Of a stretch of DNA of 64,000 bases, positions 16,232 to 23,971 are shown piece after piece. Every line of letters starts with the position of its first letter. Within the stretch, counting starts at the first letter, position 1. A program made the translations under genes and the position numbers. Source of the DNA: a virus. The stretch covers positions 35,076-99,075 of IMG/VR virus record IMGVR_UViG_3300027908_000002; one strand, written 5' to 3'. The notes below the pieces were generated by a model that was not told the DNA's origin, did no database searches, and saw nothing but the letters and a program-made list of their open reading frames with translations.

Positions 16232-17059
16232 ATGAATTACTTTGAACAGTTACTCGGTAAAATCTCGGACGCAGAGGCGCGGCAACAGTTACAGGACCTT
16301 GCCGGTAAGCACACGGAAATTTCGCAATGGGTAGCCGATCCGGAAGACGTGAACCGGGCGCAGCAGTTCAACGAATGGGCAGACACCAACTGGGACCACG
16401 AGCACAACATGACTCGCCTGGAATTCCAGCAACAGGCAGAATTAGAGTCACTTAAGACAAGAGAAAAGAGTAACGGCATGGAACTCGATCAATTAAACGA
16501 ATTTTTGGGTAAATACATCAAAGACAACGGGCTGCTTACCAGAACCGAAGTCGATGCGCAGATCAAAGCCAAGGAAGATGCGTTCAATACCCAGTTGGGT
16601 GTGGTCAGCACCCTGGCAACGCGCATCCCGTTTCTGAATGCCCGGCACCAGAAAGATTTCGGGGACCTGTTCGACCCGGATGAATTCCTGAAGCAAGCCG
16701 ACGAAAAGGGCTACGCCCGCTACGGAACCCAGGGACTCGACAAGTTCTACGACGAATACACGTCGGACAAGCGCGCGGCCAAGACGGCTGCCGATATCCA
16801 GTCTCAGATTGATGCCGCCCGCGCCGATGAGCGCAAGAAGACTCTGGCAGAGCGCGGCATGGGTCCGGGCGGGCAGATTCCCGCTATCGACGGTTCCCCG
16901 GAGATGGGTCATTTCCAGGCACGGCTGATGGGTCTCAATAAGCCGCCAGTGGAAGGTCAGACTTCCGCGCCGCCTGAAGCCGAACTTGGGCGCGGCCAGA
17001 TTGCCCGCTTCGCGGCGGCGGCGGCAGATGCCAAGGATCGGGCGGGTCTGGTTCAGTAA
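16232..17059 (+). CDS. Putative capsid scaffold protein
   Basis: 275 residues, highly charged and helical with coiled-coil stretches (about 60-110 and 185-210), an acidic middle (FGDLFDPDEFLKQADEKG) and a Pro/Gly-rich C-terminal segment. This profile and its position just before the major capsid gene are typical of scaffolding proteins, which template procapsid assembly and are then lost. An endonuclease gene on the opposite strand now separates it from the capsid gene. Confidence 0.6.
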   Translation: MNYFEQLLGKISDAEARQQLQDLAGKHTEISQWVADPEDVNRAQQFNEWADTNWDHEHNMTRLEFQQQAELESLKTREKSNGMELDQLNEFLGKYIKDNGLLTRTEVDAQIKAKEDAFNTQLGVVSTLATRIPFLNARHQKDFGDLFDPDEFLKQADEKGYARYGTQGLDKFYDEYTSDKRAAKTAADIQSQIDAARADERKKTLAERGMGPGGQIPAIDGSPEMGHFQARLMGLNKPPVEGQTSAPPEAELGRGQIARFAAAAADAKDRAGLVQ

Positions 17060-17060
17060 G

Positions 17061-17846
17061 TTACTGGGAAACATGGGAATCGGAAACAGCATGAGCGTCA
17101 ATGTAATCGATAGCCGCCAAAAGCAGGCTGCGGTTATCCTTGAACCCGCCGATTCCGACATTGCAGTGGGAACAGAGAAGCGCACGGACTTTACCGGTGG
17201 TATGGCAGTGATCGACGGCGAGATGGATGGTTCTGCTTTTTCGCTTACCACCAGGCGGGAGTTTACAGATAGCGCAGACTCCACCTTGTTCGGACAGCAT
17301 GCGGTTGTAGTCTTCGATGCTGATCCCGTACGACATCAGAAGGTTTCTGTGTTTCTGCTTAAAGAACGAAGTGGTATTAGTGGATTTTTCAAGAACACTT
17401 TCCATATCCGGAAGGCTCGGGTCAACTGGTTTAAGTTCGCCGGATCGACCATGTGTCCTGGGATGTTTGTCGCAGGATCGAACGTGAAGAAACATGCCTT
17501 CAAACGTATATTGCTTACCACAATATCGGCATGGTTTGAGTTTCCATCTACCAGGGCGAGTTTTGATTCGGCTGTAGTCACGTCGGTCAATACCAACGTT
17601 CTCCTTTCGCCATTGATGATATCTGGCGAGAGAGCATTCTTTGCAGTCATTCATGAGGCCATCAATATTGCCAACTTTATTAGAAAAGGCATCGTTGGCT
17701 TTAATGGACTGGCAGGACGAGCATGGTCGATATCCATTTTGCATCGGTGGAATCTGATCGCAGATATCGCTCCAGTGGCGGCGAAGTTTCTTCGGGGTTG
17801 TATCGCATTTACAGAATCTACAAGTAACGGTTTTTTCTCCGGGCAT
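17061..17846 (-). CDS. Recombination endonuclease VII-like HNH endonuclease
   Basis: 261 residues. The C-terminal domain (about 170-250) has YGISIEDYNRMLSEQGGVCAICK, HLAVDHCHTTGKVRALLC and CNVGIGGFKDN, the signature of recombination endonuclease VII-type HNH (His-Me finger) nucleases; the DHCH pair is catalytic and the CxxC pairs bind zinc. The N-terminal half holds further Cys pairs (CRFCKC, CSSCQS, CKEC, CRYCGK) that look like DNA-binding zinc fingers. It lies on the strand opposite its neighbours, between scaffold and capsid genes, as expected for a free-standing homing endonuclease. Confidence 0.85.
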   Translation of the reverse strand: MPGEKTVTCRFCKCDTTPKKLRRHWSDICDQIPPMQNGYRPCSSCQSIKANDAFSNKVGNIDGLMNDCKECSLARYHQWRKENVGIDRRDYSRIKTRPGRWKLKPCRYCGKQYTFEGMFLHVRSCDKHPRTHGRSGELKPVDPSLPDMESVLEKSTNTTSFFKQKHRNLLMSYGISIEDYNRMLSEQGGVCAICKLPPGGKRKSRTIHLAVDHCHTTGKVRALLCSHCNVGIGGFKDNRSLLLAAIDYIDAHAVSDSHVSQ

Positions 17847-17918
17847 ATGTTTAGTCTATACAAGTATAGGCAAAATGTCAACTGGAGCAGAGTATCTAAC
17901 TAAAGGACAACAAACACA

Positions 17919-19013
17919 ATGGCTCTCCCAGTTTCGGTATCGGATATTTCCGCGTATACCACTATTGAGATTGTTCCGCGCACAACGGACGTAATCTTTA
18001 AAAAATCGCCCTTACTAACCCGGATGTTGAACCGAAATAGCGTCAATTTCGATGGCGGTACTTTGATTCAGCGGCCCTTGATGTATGCGCAGTTGAACGG
18101 CGGGTTCTTCGCGAAGAACGACACGCTGAATATTGCCTATGTACAAACAGATACGTCTGTTCAGTTGAATATGAAGTACGCATACGTATCGATCTTCCTG
18201 AACGGTACGGACGACGTGCTCAACCGTGGCCGCAACGCGGCATTCAGCGAAGTCGAACTAAAGTTCGCCAACGCCTCGGCAACAATGGCAAAGATTCTGA
18301 CAACGGGTCTCTACCAGGACGGGCAGAGCACGGCGGGCAGCGCGGGTGTAATAAGCGGTGTCCAGTCCACGTCAACCTCGATGGATGGATTGCTGGCTTG
18401 GATCGACGACGGCAATAACTCCGGGTCTTACACTACTGCCACGGACTCTACCAAGAGCTTCACTGCCATCGGCGGCCTCAACCGCTCGGACCTGTTCACC
18501 ACGGCTCCGGTATTCACGGGCGCAACGACCCCCAACACCGCCATCCAAGGGCTCAACGCCTATACGAACCGCGCATTTAATGCATTCACGCTGAATGACA
18601 TGCAGTTCGCGTTCGGTCAGGCTTGGTTCGGCAACGACTTCCCGGACCTGATCGTTACCACGCAGAACGGCTTCAACAAAGTTTGGAACGCGACACAGCC
18701 GCAGCAACGGTACATGGACGACAACTCGGATGTCGCCAAGGTCGGTTTCAAGGCTTTCCGGTTCAATGGCGTTGCCGACGTGGTTGTGGATAAGTACCTG
18801 CCGTCCGATGGAACCAACGGCGTGATGTATATGCTGAACACCCGGTACCTGGAATTCTTCATCAGCAGCAACAAGAAGTTCCAGTTCGGATTCACTGGTT
18901 TTAAAGATGCTCAGGGCACCATCGATCTCGCGGGCCAGTTCCTGTGGTCCGGTGATCTGGTCGCACCTAACCCAAGGACCTCGGCCAAGCTCGTGGGCAC
19001 GGCGTTGTACTGA
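17919..19013 (+). CDS. Major capsid protein
   Basis: 364 residues. Length, position after the scaffold candidate, a good ribosome binding site (AAGGA) and sequence character fit an HK97-fold major capsid protein: an N-arm (MALPVSVSDISAYTTIEIV), an E-loop-like segment (FDGGTLIQRPLMYAQLNGG), and strands near the end (GVMYMLNTRYLEFFIS). It forms the shell. No protease gene is visible nearby. The codon use is regular, suggesting high expression. Confidence 0.8.
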   Translation: MALPVSVSDISAYTTIEIVPRTTDVIFKKSPLLTRMLNRNSVNFDGGTLIQRPLMYAQLNGGFFAKNDTLNIAYVQTDTSVQLNMKYAYVSIFLNGTDDVLNRGRNAAFSEVELKFANASATMAKILTTGLYQDGQSTAGSAGVISGVQSTSTSMDGLLAWIDDGNNSGSYTTATDSTKSFTAIGGLNRSDLFTTAPVFTGATTPNTAIQGLNAYTNRAFNAFTLNDMQFAFGQAWFGNDFPDLIVTTQNGFNKVWNATQPQQRYMDDNSDVAKVGFKAFRFNGVADVVVDKYLPSDGTNGVMYMLNTRYLEFFISSNKKFQFGFTGFKDAQGTIDLAGQFLWSGDLVAPNPRTSAKLVGTALY

Positions 19014-19045
19014 GTTGATTCTAAAGACTTTAAGAGGAAACTATC

Positions 19046-19516
19046 ATGGCATCACAGGCAAATCAAATCGCGTACAACACGAACTCGCCATCGGCGCTGG
19101 GCGACCTGAACTACTGGCAAAAAGGCGACATCGTTATCAACAACGGCACCGCTGTTAACGTCCAGCAGGCATGGGGCTGGGTGTGCGAAGTTGCCGGTTT
19201 CCCTGGTACCTGGCAGATACTGAGTTTGCAGCCCACGGTTACGGCGACCACCACGGCAACTTCCGGTACTTTGACCAATGGTATCCGGTTCCAGCTTCTG
19301 AACCCGGCTACCACGGGTACTTATTCGTTGCCGGAAGCCTCGGCTAATGCCGCTGGCACCCAGGTATGGTACAAGTCCCTGGCATCTGGCAGCATCACTC
19401 TGACGCCGCTGGCGACCGACCAGTACGACAAGGGCGTGGCAGCAATCACCCTGGCCCAGTACGCCGTGATTAACCTACTGACAGATGGCAGCACTAACTG
19501 GTACAAACAGACTTAG
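19046..19516 (+). CDS. Capsid decoration-like protein A
   Basis: 156 residues with a strong ribosome binding site (AGAGGA). The C-terminal 85 residues are paralogous to the next gene: both have ATSGTL, LLNPATTGTYSLPEAS, LASGS/IASGS-x-TLTPL and a W-Y-K ending. The N-terminal half (LNYWQKGDIVINNGTAV, WGWVCEVAG) resembles the carbohydrate-binding-like beta domains of decoration proteins. It probably sits on the capsid surface. Confidence 0.6.
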   Translation: MASQANQIAYNTNSPSALGDLNYWQKGDIVINNGTAVNVQQAWGWVCEVAGFPGTWQILSLQPTVTATTTATSGTLTNGIRFQLLNPATTGTYSLPEASANAAGTQVWYKSLASGSITLTPLATDQYDKGVAAITLAQYAVINLLTDGSTNWYKQT

Positions 19517-19551
19517 GCTCTGGTATAAAAACCGGCAAAGAGAGATAACTT

Positions 19552-20106
19552 ATGGCCCAGAATGACTTTAGCTTTTTGCCATTCGGCGCGGGCGGTATCC
19601 CGGCGAATGAGAACTCCGGTACGAGCCTGCCAGCGCCGCGCTGGTACATGGGCACGGCAGCCCCGACGAGCGGCAATTACTACAACGTAGGTGATATCGT
19701 CTACAACGCTACCCCTACTGCATCGAGTGGCACGGTACAGTGCGTCATTGGCTGGATATGCACCACGGCTGGCGTGGGCGGCACGGCGGTCTTCACGGTC
19801 ATCAACAGTAACGCCACTTTGGGAACCGGGGATGCCATCACGACCACGGCGACTTCCGGGACACTAGCCGGTTACTACTCAATCACGCTGCTGAACCCTG
19901 CGACTACGGGAACTTACTCACTGCCGGAAGCATCAACTAACATCTCCGGTAAAGTCGTACGATTCAAGAATATTGCATCTGGCAGTGTCACTCTGACGCC
20001 ATTGGGAACCGACACTTATGCCGATGCGGCGGCCATCACACTGGCGCAGTTTGGCGTGGTCAATCTCGTTAGTGCGGGCACAACGGCATGGTATAAGGCT
20101 GCTTAG
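19552..20106 (+). CDS. Capsid decoration-like protein B (paralogue)
   Basis: 184 residues. It shares the layout and C-terminal domain of its neighbour (LLNPATTGTYSLPEASTN, TLTPLGTDTY, TAWYKAA) and has a longer N-terminus (FLPFGAGGIPANENSGTSL). A ribosome binding site is present (AAAGAGAG). Tandem duplication after the capsid gene suggests two different surface or tip proteins. The fibre-associated protein at 2641 has a related C-terminal domain. Confidence 0.6.
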   Translation: MAQNDFSFLPFGAGGIPANENSGTSLPAPRWYMGTAAPTSGNYYNVGDIVYNATPTASSGTVQCVIGWICTTAGVGGTAVFTVINSNATLGTGDAITTTATSGTLAGYYSITLLNPATTGTYSLPEASTNISGKVVRFKNIASGSVTLTPLGTDTYADAAAITLAQFGVVNLVSAGTTAWYKAA

Positions 20107-20109
20107 AAT

Positions 20110-20406
20110 ATGCCGGTCAACAAGACCATCAAGCGCAGTATCTACGATCCGGAGATAGCATCCCCGGATTCGGCCAGTGCCTATAGCGCCGACATGCGCG
20201 ATCTGAGCTTCTTATCCGGCAGCGAAAATTCCAATGACATGGGATACCGTGGCGGCGGGATGCCGGGATATGCGATATCGGAGCCCGGCGACGACTGGCG
20301 TACGCGCTATGAACGAAAAGACCGCCTGATCCGCCATACCCACGACCAGGGGATGTCAACTTTTTCATTTCCAAAAGATGCGATCAGCAAGAAAACCGGA
20401 GAGTAA
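20110..20406 (+). CDS. Hypothetical head-module protein
   Basis: 98 residues, polar and flexible, rich in Ser, Asp, Gly and Arg (SDMGYRGGGMPGYA-like stretch in the middle; DWRTRYERKDRLIRHTH). It has no signal or membrane segment. It lies 3 nt after the decoration gene and 3 nt before a basic micro-gene. The role is unknown. Confidence 0.5.
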   Translation: MPVNKTIKRSIYDPEIASPDSASAYSADMRDLSFLSGSENSNDMGYRGGGMPGYAISEPGDDWRTRYERKDRLIRHTHDQGMSTFSFPKDAISKKTGE

Positions 20407-20409
20407 TTC

Positions 20410-20517
20410 ATGAAACGCAAAAAGAAGGCGCGCGGCAGCATGGACGTTAGCGGTCACGGCAAAGAAGTTCTTCGCAAAAAAGGCCCGCGCCACTCGATGC
20501 GGGCGACGACGCGATAA
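20410..20517 (+). CDS. Basic small peptide, 35 residues
   Basis: MKRKKKARGSMDVSGHGKE... ends HSMRATTR; 14 of 35 residues are Lys, Arg or His. It starts 3 nt after the previous stop. Like the micro-genes at 14795, 14900 and 20925 it could bind DNA or RNA, for example as a minor condensing peptide in the head (inference). Confidence 0.45.
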   Translation: MKRKKKARGSMDVSGHGKEVLRKKGPRHSMRATTR

Positions 20518-20525
20518 GTAACCCA

Positions 20526-20543
20526 GCGTCTTTATAGAGACGT
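20526..20543. promoter_or_regulatory. Dispersed palindrome copy 5
   Basis: GCGTCTTTATAGAGACGT lies 8 bp after the stop of the basic peptide gene and 60 bp before a terminator. Confidence 0.6.
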
Positions 20544-20606
20544 GAATTTAATCAAAGGGGGTGATCCAGCATTCCCGTATTTCCTGGGTAAAGCCAGGCC
20601 AGGGCC

Positions 20607-20638
20607 GTGAGTTGAATAAACTTGTCGGCCCTTTTTTG
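20607..20638 (+). terminator. Intrinsic terminator of the head operon
   Basis: GGCCGTGAG...CTTGTCGGCC forms a stem (GGCCG with CGGCC) followed directly by CTTTTTTG. It closes the capsid operon before the gene at 20678. Confidence 0.65.
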
Positions 20639-20677
20639 TTTTATTATACAGATGTGTAGTAAACGGGTACGTAATAC

Positions 20678-20965
20678 ATGCCAAGCCGGTATCACATTCT
20701 TGTTGACCAGGCGATATGGGGGATATCACCGGGTTTAATGCCTGCTACCCCGGAACTTAGGCTGGAATGGTATCGGGAAGCTCAGCGGATAATAGAGCGG
20801 GTGCCACTGGATAACTCAGTTTCCTGGACCGTGGATGACCTGAAGTTTGCCGTGGAGCGCACCCATGAGCGCATTGAGGTACTGGAAATAATCATCAAAG
20901 CCAAACAGGACGCAGGGATAGAAGATGCCAGCGATAAGGTTCACAAAAAAGGCAAACACGGCTAA
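20678..20965 (+). CDS. Small helical hypothetical protein
   Basis: 95 residues, helical (LRLEWYREAQRIIERVPLD, VDDLKFAVERTHERIEVLE) with a basic tail (KVHKKGKHG). It starts after the terminator, with AT-rich promoter-like sequence (TTATTATACA) about 25 nt upstream. No family is recognised. The next gene overlaps its last 41 nt. Confidence 0.5.
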   Translation: MPSRYHILVDQAIWGISPGLMPATPELRLEWYREAQRIIERVPLDNSVSWTVDDLKFAVERTHERIEVLEIIIKAKQDAGIEDASDKVHKKGKHG

Positions 20966-21083
20966 AAAGTCTCGGCAATGGGACGAAGTTTACAGGAGCG
21001 CCAAGGATCGTGGGGAGTCACCCGGCGCGGCGATCCGCATGGCTTCCGGAGTTATCAAGAAACGCGGTAAGAAGCGCCGCTAG
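20925..21083 (+). CDS. Basic small protein, 52 residues
   Basis: MPAIRFTKKANTAKKSRQW to IKKRGKKRR. The middle (QWDEVYRSAKDRGESPGAAIRMASGVIKK) resembles a short phage/bacterial helical unit found in small DNA-associated proteins; the ends are strongly basic. It overlaps the previous gene by 41 nt and its stop overlaps, by 4 nt, the end of the convergent kinase/phosphatase gene. Confidence 0.5.
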   Translation: MPAIRFTKKANTAKKSRQWDEVYRSAKDRGESPGAAIRMASGVIKKRGKKRR

Positions 21084-21970
21084 AAGTTTCCATCTGCTAC
21101 TTGGAAAACAGTCAAGCCCAGTGACCGCCACATTTCAACGACTTTGTTACGGTCGTCCCAGATAGCGATGACATTGAATTTCCCTTCTATGTCTCTACGG
21201 TAAATTTCTTCTTTGATGATTCGGTCGTCGCGGGTGTCGCCAGCGGGGCGCATGTGCAAGTCGCCAGCAGGTAACCCGTTAACCATAAGCCACTGGGTAG
21301 TTTGCTGACGGCATGACTCATCGCGACCGGAAACATAGATGATCGTAGTCCAGATTCCGCCGAATTCTTTCACGGCCTTGAGTGAATCAATAACAGCCGT
21401 GTTTGGCTTGTCTCCCAGTACTTTGTCCCAGTCGAACCAGCCGCGATGGCCGTCATTGATAGCGACCGTACCGTCCAAGTCACAGATGTAGCAGTCTTGT
21501 AACTTGGGATTGCGCTCTATCACTGGCGGCTTAGGTGCCAGGTATTCGCGCCACATCTTGCGGATCACGGCCTCGCCCACGGACCTTGGGCGCTTCAGGT
21601 CGCGATCGATGCACGTCTCTATAGAGACGCTGGTGAAGTCCTGAATGGTGACTTCTACCTGTGTTCCATGGCCTCCGCCGCGCAGTTCGCGGGCGATTTC
21701 GTTCATGCGCTCCAAGTGCTTGGGAGCGAAATTTGTGTCGTCCACGATGACGTTATAGCCGTGCTTCAAGGCGTCGATGACAATGGCATCACGGACGCGC
21801 AGAACGATTGCTTCGTTGCCTTTACTATATTTACCGGCGTGGAGCATGTCGCGAAGCTCGTCTTTGTTAACCCGAACGTACTTAGCCGGGTGATCCAGAA
21901 CGACTTGCCGCGCCCATGTGCTCTTGCCGCTTCCGGGTAACCCACGAGTCAGTATGAGATTTAAAGTCAC
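21080..21970 (-). CDS. Polynucleotide 5'-kinase/3'-phosphatase
   Basis: 296 residues from a GTG at 21970 that overlaps the ligase stop by 4 nt (GTGA); the longer upstream start would read through the ligase end. The N-terminal kinase has the P-loop RGLPGSGKST (about 9-18) and the VIVDDTNF motif. The C-terminal HAD phosphatase has ICDLDGTVA (about 160-168), YVSGRDESCR and IWDDR. This is the T4 PseT-like architecture: it phosphorylates 5'-OH ends and removes 3' phosphates so that RNA ligase can seal breaks. Palindrome copy 6 lies within it. Confidence 0.9.
   Translation of the reverse strand: MTLNLILTRGLPGSGKSTWARQVVLDHPAKYVRVNKDELRDMLHAGKYSKGNEAIVLRVRDAIVIDALKHGYNVIVDDTNFAPKHLERMNEIARELRGGGHGTQVEVTIQDFTSVSIETCIDRDLKRPRSVGEAVIRKMWREYLAPKPPVIERNPKLQDCYICDLDGTVAINDGHRGWFDWDKVLGDKPNTAVIDSLKAVKEFGGIWTTIIYVSGRDESCRQQTTQWLMVNGLPAGDLHMRPAGDTRDDRIIKEEIYRRDIEGKFNVIAIWDDRNKVVEMWRSLGLTVFQVADGNF
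21613..21630. repeat. Dispersed palindrome copy 6 (intragenic)
   Basis: ACGTCTCTATAGAGACGC, inside the kinase/phosphatase gene, where it encodes SVSIET on the minus strand. No -10-like box follows on either strand. Confidence 0.6.
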
Positions 21971-23292
21971 TCCGCAACCGCCTCGGATTCCGCCGTTTCC
22001 ATATCGGCTTCGCCCTTGTCCAGTTGCTTCGATTCCCACTCCAGGAAGACAAAACTCTTGAGTTTATAGGCTTCATCTTCTTCGAGGCGGTCCACTTTTA
22101 AAACCACGCCTTCGGCTGGCACTTCGTTGTTATTATGCTGGCACATCGCTCCGGAAACGTGGAGAACTTCCAGGTGCTTAACAAAGTATTCCTGCCAATC
22201 AGCCAGCGGGCCGCCCGTCACGTAGGGGAAAAAGTCTGCCGCCCTTCCGTGGTAAAGTTCCTTGACCATTTCGAATCCGTACTTGGCGCAAAAGTATTTC
22301 ACTTGTTGCCACGAAAGCTCAAGGACGCGACCATCGGCGTTGGTTGAAGTAACCCGGTACACGACCGTTCGATGCGCGCCCATCTGGCATCCGTAGTGGT
22401 AGCCTTTCTGAATGGCCGCTCCCTCCGGCGTGTAGCCTACGATTTCCGCGTAGACGGTATAGCCCTTTGGAATCTGAGCGCGGATTTCTTTGGCCACGAC
22501 TCCCCAGATATCGGAATCGTAGAAGTGAACGGCGTTGGCTTTGTTTTCGTCCCCAACCCCCTTGACGACTCTCCGCGAACTCCAGACGAGTCCGTAGTCA
22601 CTATCCCGTACTTTGAGTCCGATATAGTTAGCCAATCGCTCCAGCCACGTTAGATCGCGCTTCACAAGCACGTTGGCGAATACGGCGCTGGTGCCGTGCC
22701 ACTTCTCAGAGATACTGATCCACGATTCCGGGTCCAGTTTGTGGGAATTGCGTCGCAGGTTCTCGGTGTCGATATGGAACCGGAACTGACCATCGACAAT
22801 CTTGTCTTCCGCGCGCGCCTGCCGTCCCTGGTGGCCGCGAGTAAGCTCTTGGGTGCGGGCGTTGCGCGGGATATATTTATGGCAGATTTCATGGTCACCG
22901 ATTTTGTCGAACTCCGCGCCGACCGCCAGATCGTTTGTGCCAGTGTAACTAATGGCATCCAGTGGAATCCAGAATCCTTCGGATTTGTGACCACGGAACT
23001 TGACGGCACGGACGCGCCCGTGTTCTTCAAAGAAGCCTTTCTTGGCGGTGTCCGTATTGCCCCATTCTGGCTTTCTAAAGAGATTATTCGCGCCGCAGAA
23101 TTCCGTGGACAGGGCAGTTTCCACCGGGAAGAACAGACCGACTTCTCCCGCTCCAGCCGTCTTAGCGACGATCACTGAGTTACCAAAGATCAGGGCCGCT
23201 TTCACTTTGTCGCAGTTGGGCAGATCGACGAATTTATCCAGCGCGACAACGACAGCCGCGTAGTTCTTATTCTTGGGGGCTTCAAGTGTCAT
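21967..23292 (-). CDS. RNA ligase, Rnl5/DRB0094-like
   Basis: 441 residues. The nucleotidyltransferase motif I is SEKWHGTSAVF (Lys at about 196). Other motifs are YTVYAEIVGY, EGVVLKV (about 394) and YKLKSF (about 410). An N-terminal domain (residues 1-170, with VGLFFPVETALSTEFCGANN) precedes the catalytic domain, as in the Deinococcus RNA ligase (Rnl5) group. It joins RNA 5'-phosphate and 3'-OH ends, working with the downstream kinase/phosphatase. Expression is from a good sigma70-type promoter (23301-23329), divergent from tRNA-Lys. Confidence 0.85.
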   Translation of the reverse strand: MTLEAPKNKNYAAVVVALDKFVDLPNCDKVKAALIFGNSVIVAKTAGAGEVGLFFPVETALSTEFCGANNLFRKPEWGNTDTAKKGFFEEHGRVRAVKFRGHKSEGFWIPLDAISYTGTNDLAVGAEFDKIGDHEICHKYIPRNARTQELTRGHQGRQARAEDKIVDGQFRFHIDTENLRRNSHKLDPESWISISEKWHGTSAVFANVLVKRDLTWLERLANYIGLKVRDSDYGLVWSSRRVVKGVGDENKANAVHFYDSDIWGVVAKEIRAQIPKGYTVYAEIVGYTPEGAAIQKGYHYGCQMGAHRTVVYRVTSTNADGRVLELSWQQVKYFCAKYGFEMVKELYHGRAADFFPYVTGGPLADWQEYFVKHLEVLHVSGAMCQHNNNEVPAEGVVLKVDRLEEDEAYKLKSFVFLEWESKQLDKGEADMETAESEAVAE

Positions 23293-23300
23293 ATATACTA

Positions 23301-23329
23301 ATTGTATCCCATACGTAAACGTCGTTCAA
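23301..23329 (-). promoter_or_regulatory. Sigma70-type promoter for RNA-repair operon
   Basis: On the minus strand, TTGAAC (23329-23324), a 17-bp spacer and TACAAT (23306-23301), with the ATG 8 nt further on. The -35 element overlaps the putative -35 of the divergent tRNA promoter (-10 TACAAT at 23346-23351). Confidence 0.7.
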
Positions 23330-23345
23330 GCGAAAAATATTAGTA

Positions 23346-23351
23346 TACAAT
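23346..23351 (+). promoter_or_regulatory. -10 box of tRNA-Lys promoter
   Basis: TACAAT ends 8 nt before the tRNA 5' end, so the transcript would start at or near the mature end. The -35 (TTCAAG, 15-bp spacer) is weak. Confidence 0.5.
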
Positions 23352-23359
23352 GGAGTTTC

Positions 23360-23435
23360 GGACTCGTAGCTCAGTTGGAAGAGCAAGACACTCTTAATGT
23401 CAAGGTCGCCCGTTCGATCCGGGCCGGGTCCACCA
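23360..23435 (+). tRNA. tRNA-Lys (CTT)
   Basis: 76 nt including the encoded CCA. Acceptor GGACTCG pairs with CGGGTCC (one T-G pair), D stem GCTC/GAGC, anticodon loop CTCTTAA with CTT at the anticodon, T stem GCCCG/CGGGC with loop TTCGATC. The anticodon stem has one A-A mismatch at its outer pair. It sits beside, and divergent from, the RNA ligase and kinase/phosphatase genes. Confidence 0.92.
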
Positions 23436-23465
23436 GTATTCCAGCGAGCGGACAGGGGTAGCTGA

Positions 23466-23549
23466 ATGTTCGATCCATTCGCCGCTGTCTCGGTGCCTGC
23501 ACTGCCGGGACTCACGCTGGAACTTAATTTCTACCGCCTCATCCGGTAA
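23466..23549 (+). CDS. Possible 27-residue peptide
   Basis: MFDPFAAVSVPALPGLTLE then LNFYRLIR. An AGGGG ribosome binding site lies 8 nt upstream. It lies between the tRNA and the next gene in a 160-bp stretch that otherwise holds only the TACAAT box at 23583. The evidence is weak. Confidence 0.3.
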   Translation: MFDPFAAVSVPALPGLTLELNFYRLIR

Positions 23550-23582
23550 AAATACCCAGGTGATTGTCTAGGTACACTGTGC

Positions 23583-23588
23583 TACAAT
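23583..23588 (+). promoter_or_regulatory. -10 box upstream of 23598 gene
   Basis: TACAAT 9 nt before the ATG at 23598, with no ribosome binding site. Confidence 0.4.
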
Positions 23589-23597
23589 TGTTAACGT

Positions 23598-23906
23598 ATG
23601 CAGTGGCTCTCCAAGAAATTCGTGGGCCGTCAAGAATTCGAAACATTACTCCAGGAGATACATAAAATCATGAGCGCATTGACAGATTTGCAGGGGATTG
23701 TGGCCGGGCTGGGAACCAGCATCTCGGCTGAGATTGCAGCCGTTGCGGCGGCCATTACGGCTTCCCAGGCGGCTAATAACGGGTCAGTAGCGGCATCCGA
23801 TGCCGAAGCCATCGTGACTTCATTGACGACACTTAAGGCTCAGGTGGATGCGGAAACGGCTGCTTTGGCTCCCGTTACTCCGCCGACTCCGGCACCCGGT
23901 AGTTAA
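23598..23906 (+). CDS. Small coiled-coil protein
   Basis: 102 residues; an internal ATG at 23688 may be an alternative start. The middle is an Ala-rich heptad helix (LTDLQGIVAGLGTSISAEI, AAVAAAITASQAA) and the end is Pro-rich (APVTPPTPAPGS). Short proteins of this type are common in phages and have no assigned function. It ends just before a terminator. Confidence 0.55.
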   Translation: MQWLSKKFVGRQEFETLLQEIHKIMSALTDLQGIVAGLGTSISAEIAAVAAAITASQAANNGSVAASDAEAIVTSLTTLKAQVDAETAALAPVTPPTPAPGS

Positions 23907-23940
23907 TTTATTTGATTCCAGTCGGCCCGCAGTAAATTTA

Positions 23941-23971
23941 AGCCAGCGCCTTTCGGGGTTGCTGGCTTTTA
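23941..23971. terminator. Intrinsic terminator, possibly bidirectional
   Basis: AGCCAGC pairs with GCTGGCT around a 13-nt loop, followed by TTTTAT on the plus strand. The minus strand also ends in an A/T-rich tail, so it may terminate both converging transcripts. Confidence 0.7.

Noticed and set aside
16493-17903. Long frames antisense to scaffold and endonuclease genes
   Set aside because: Shadows of genes with clear family signatures; no domain and poor composition.
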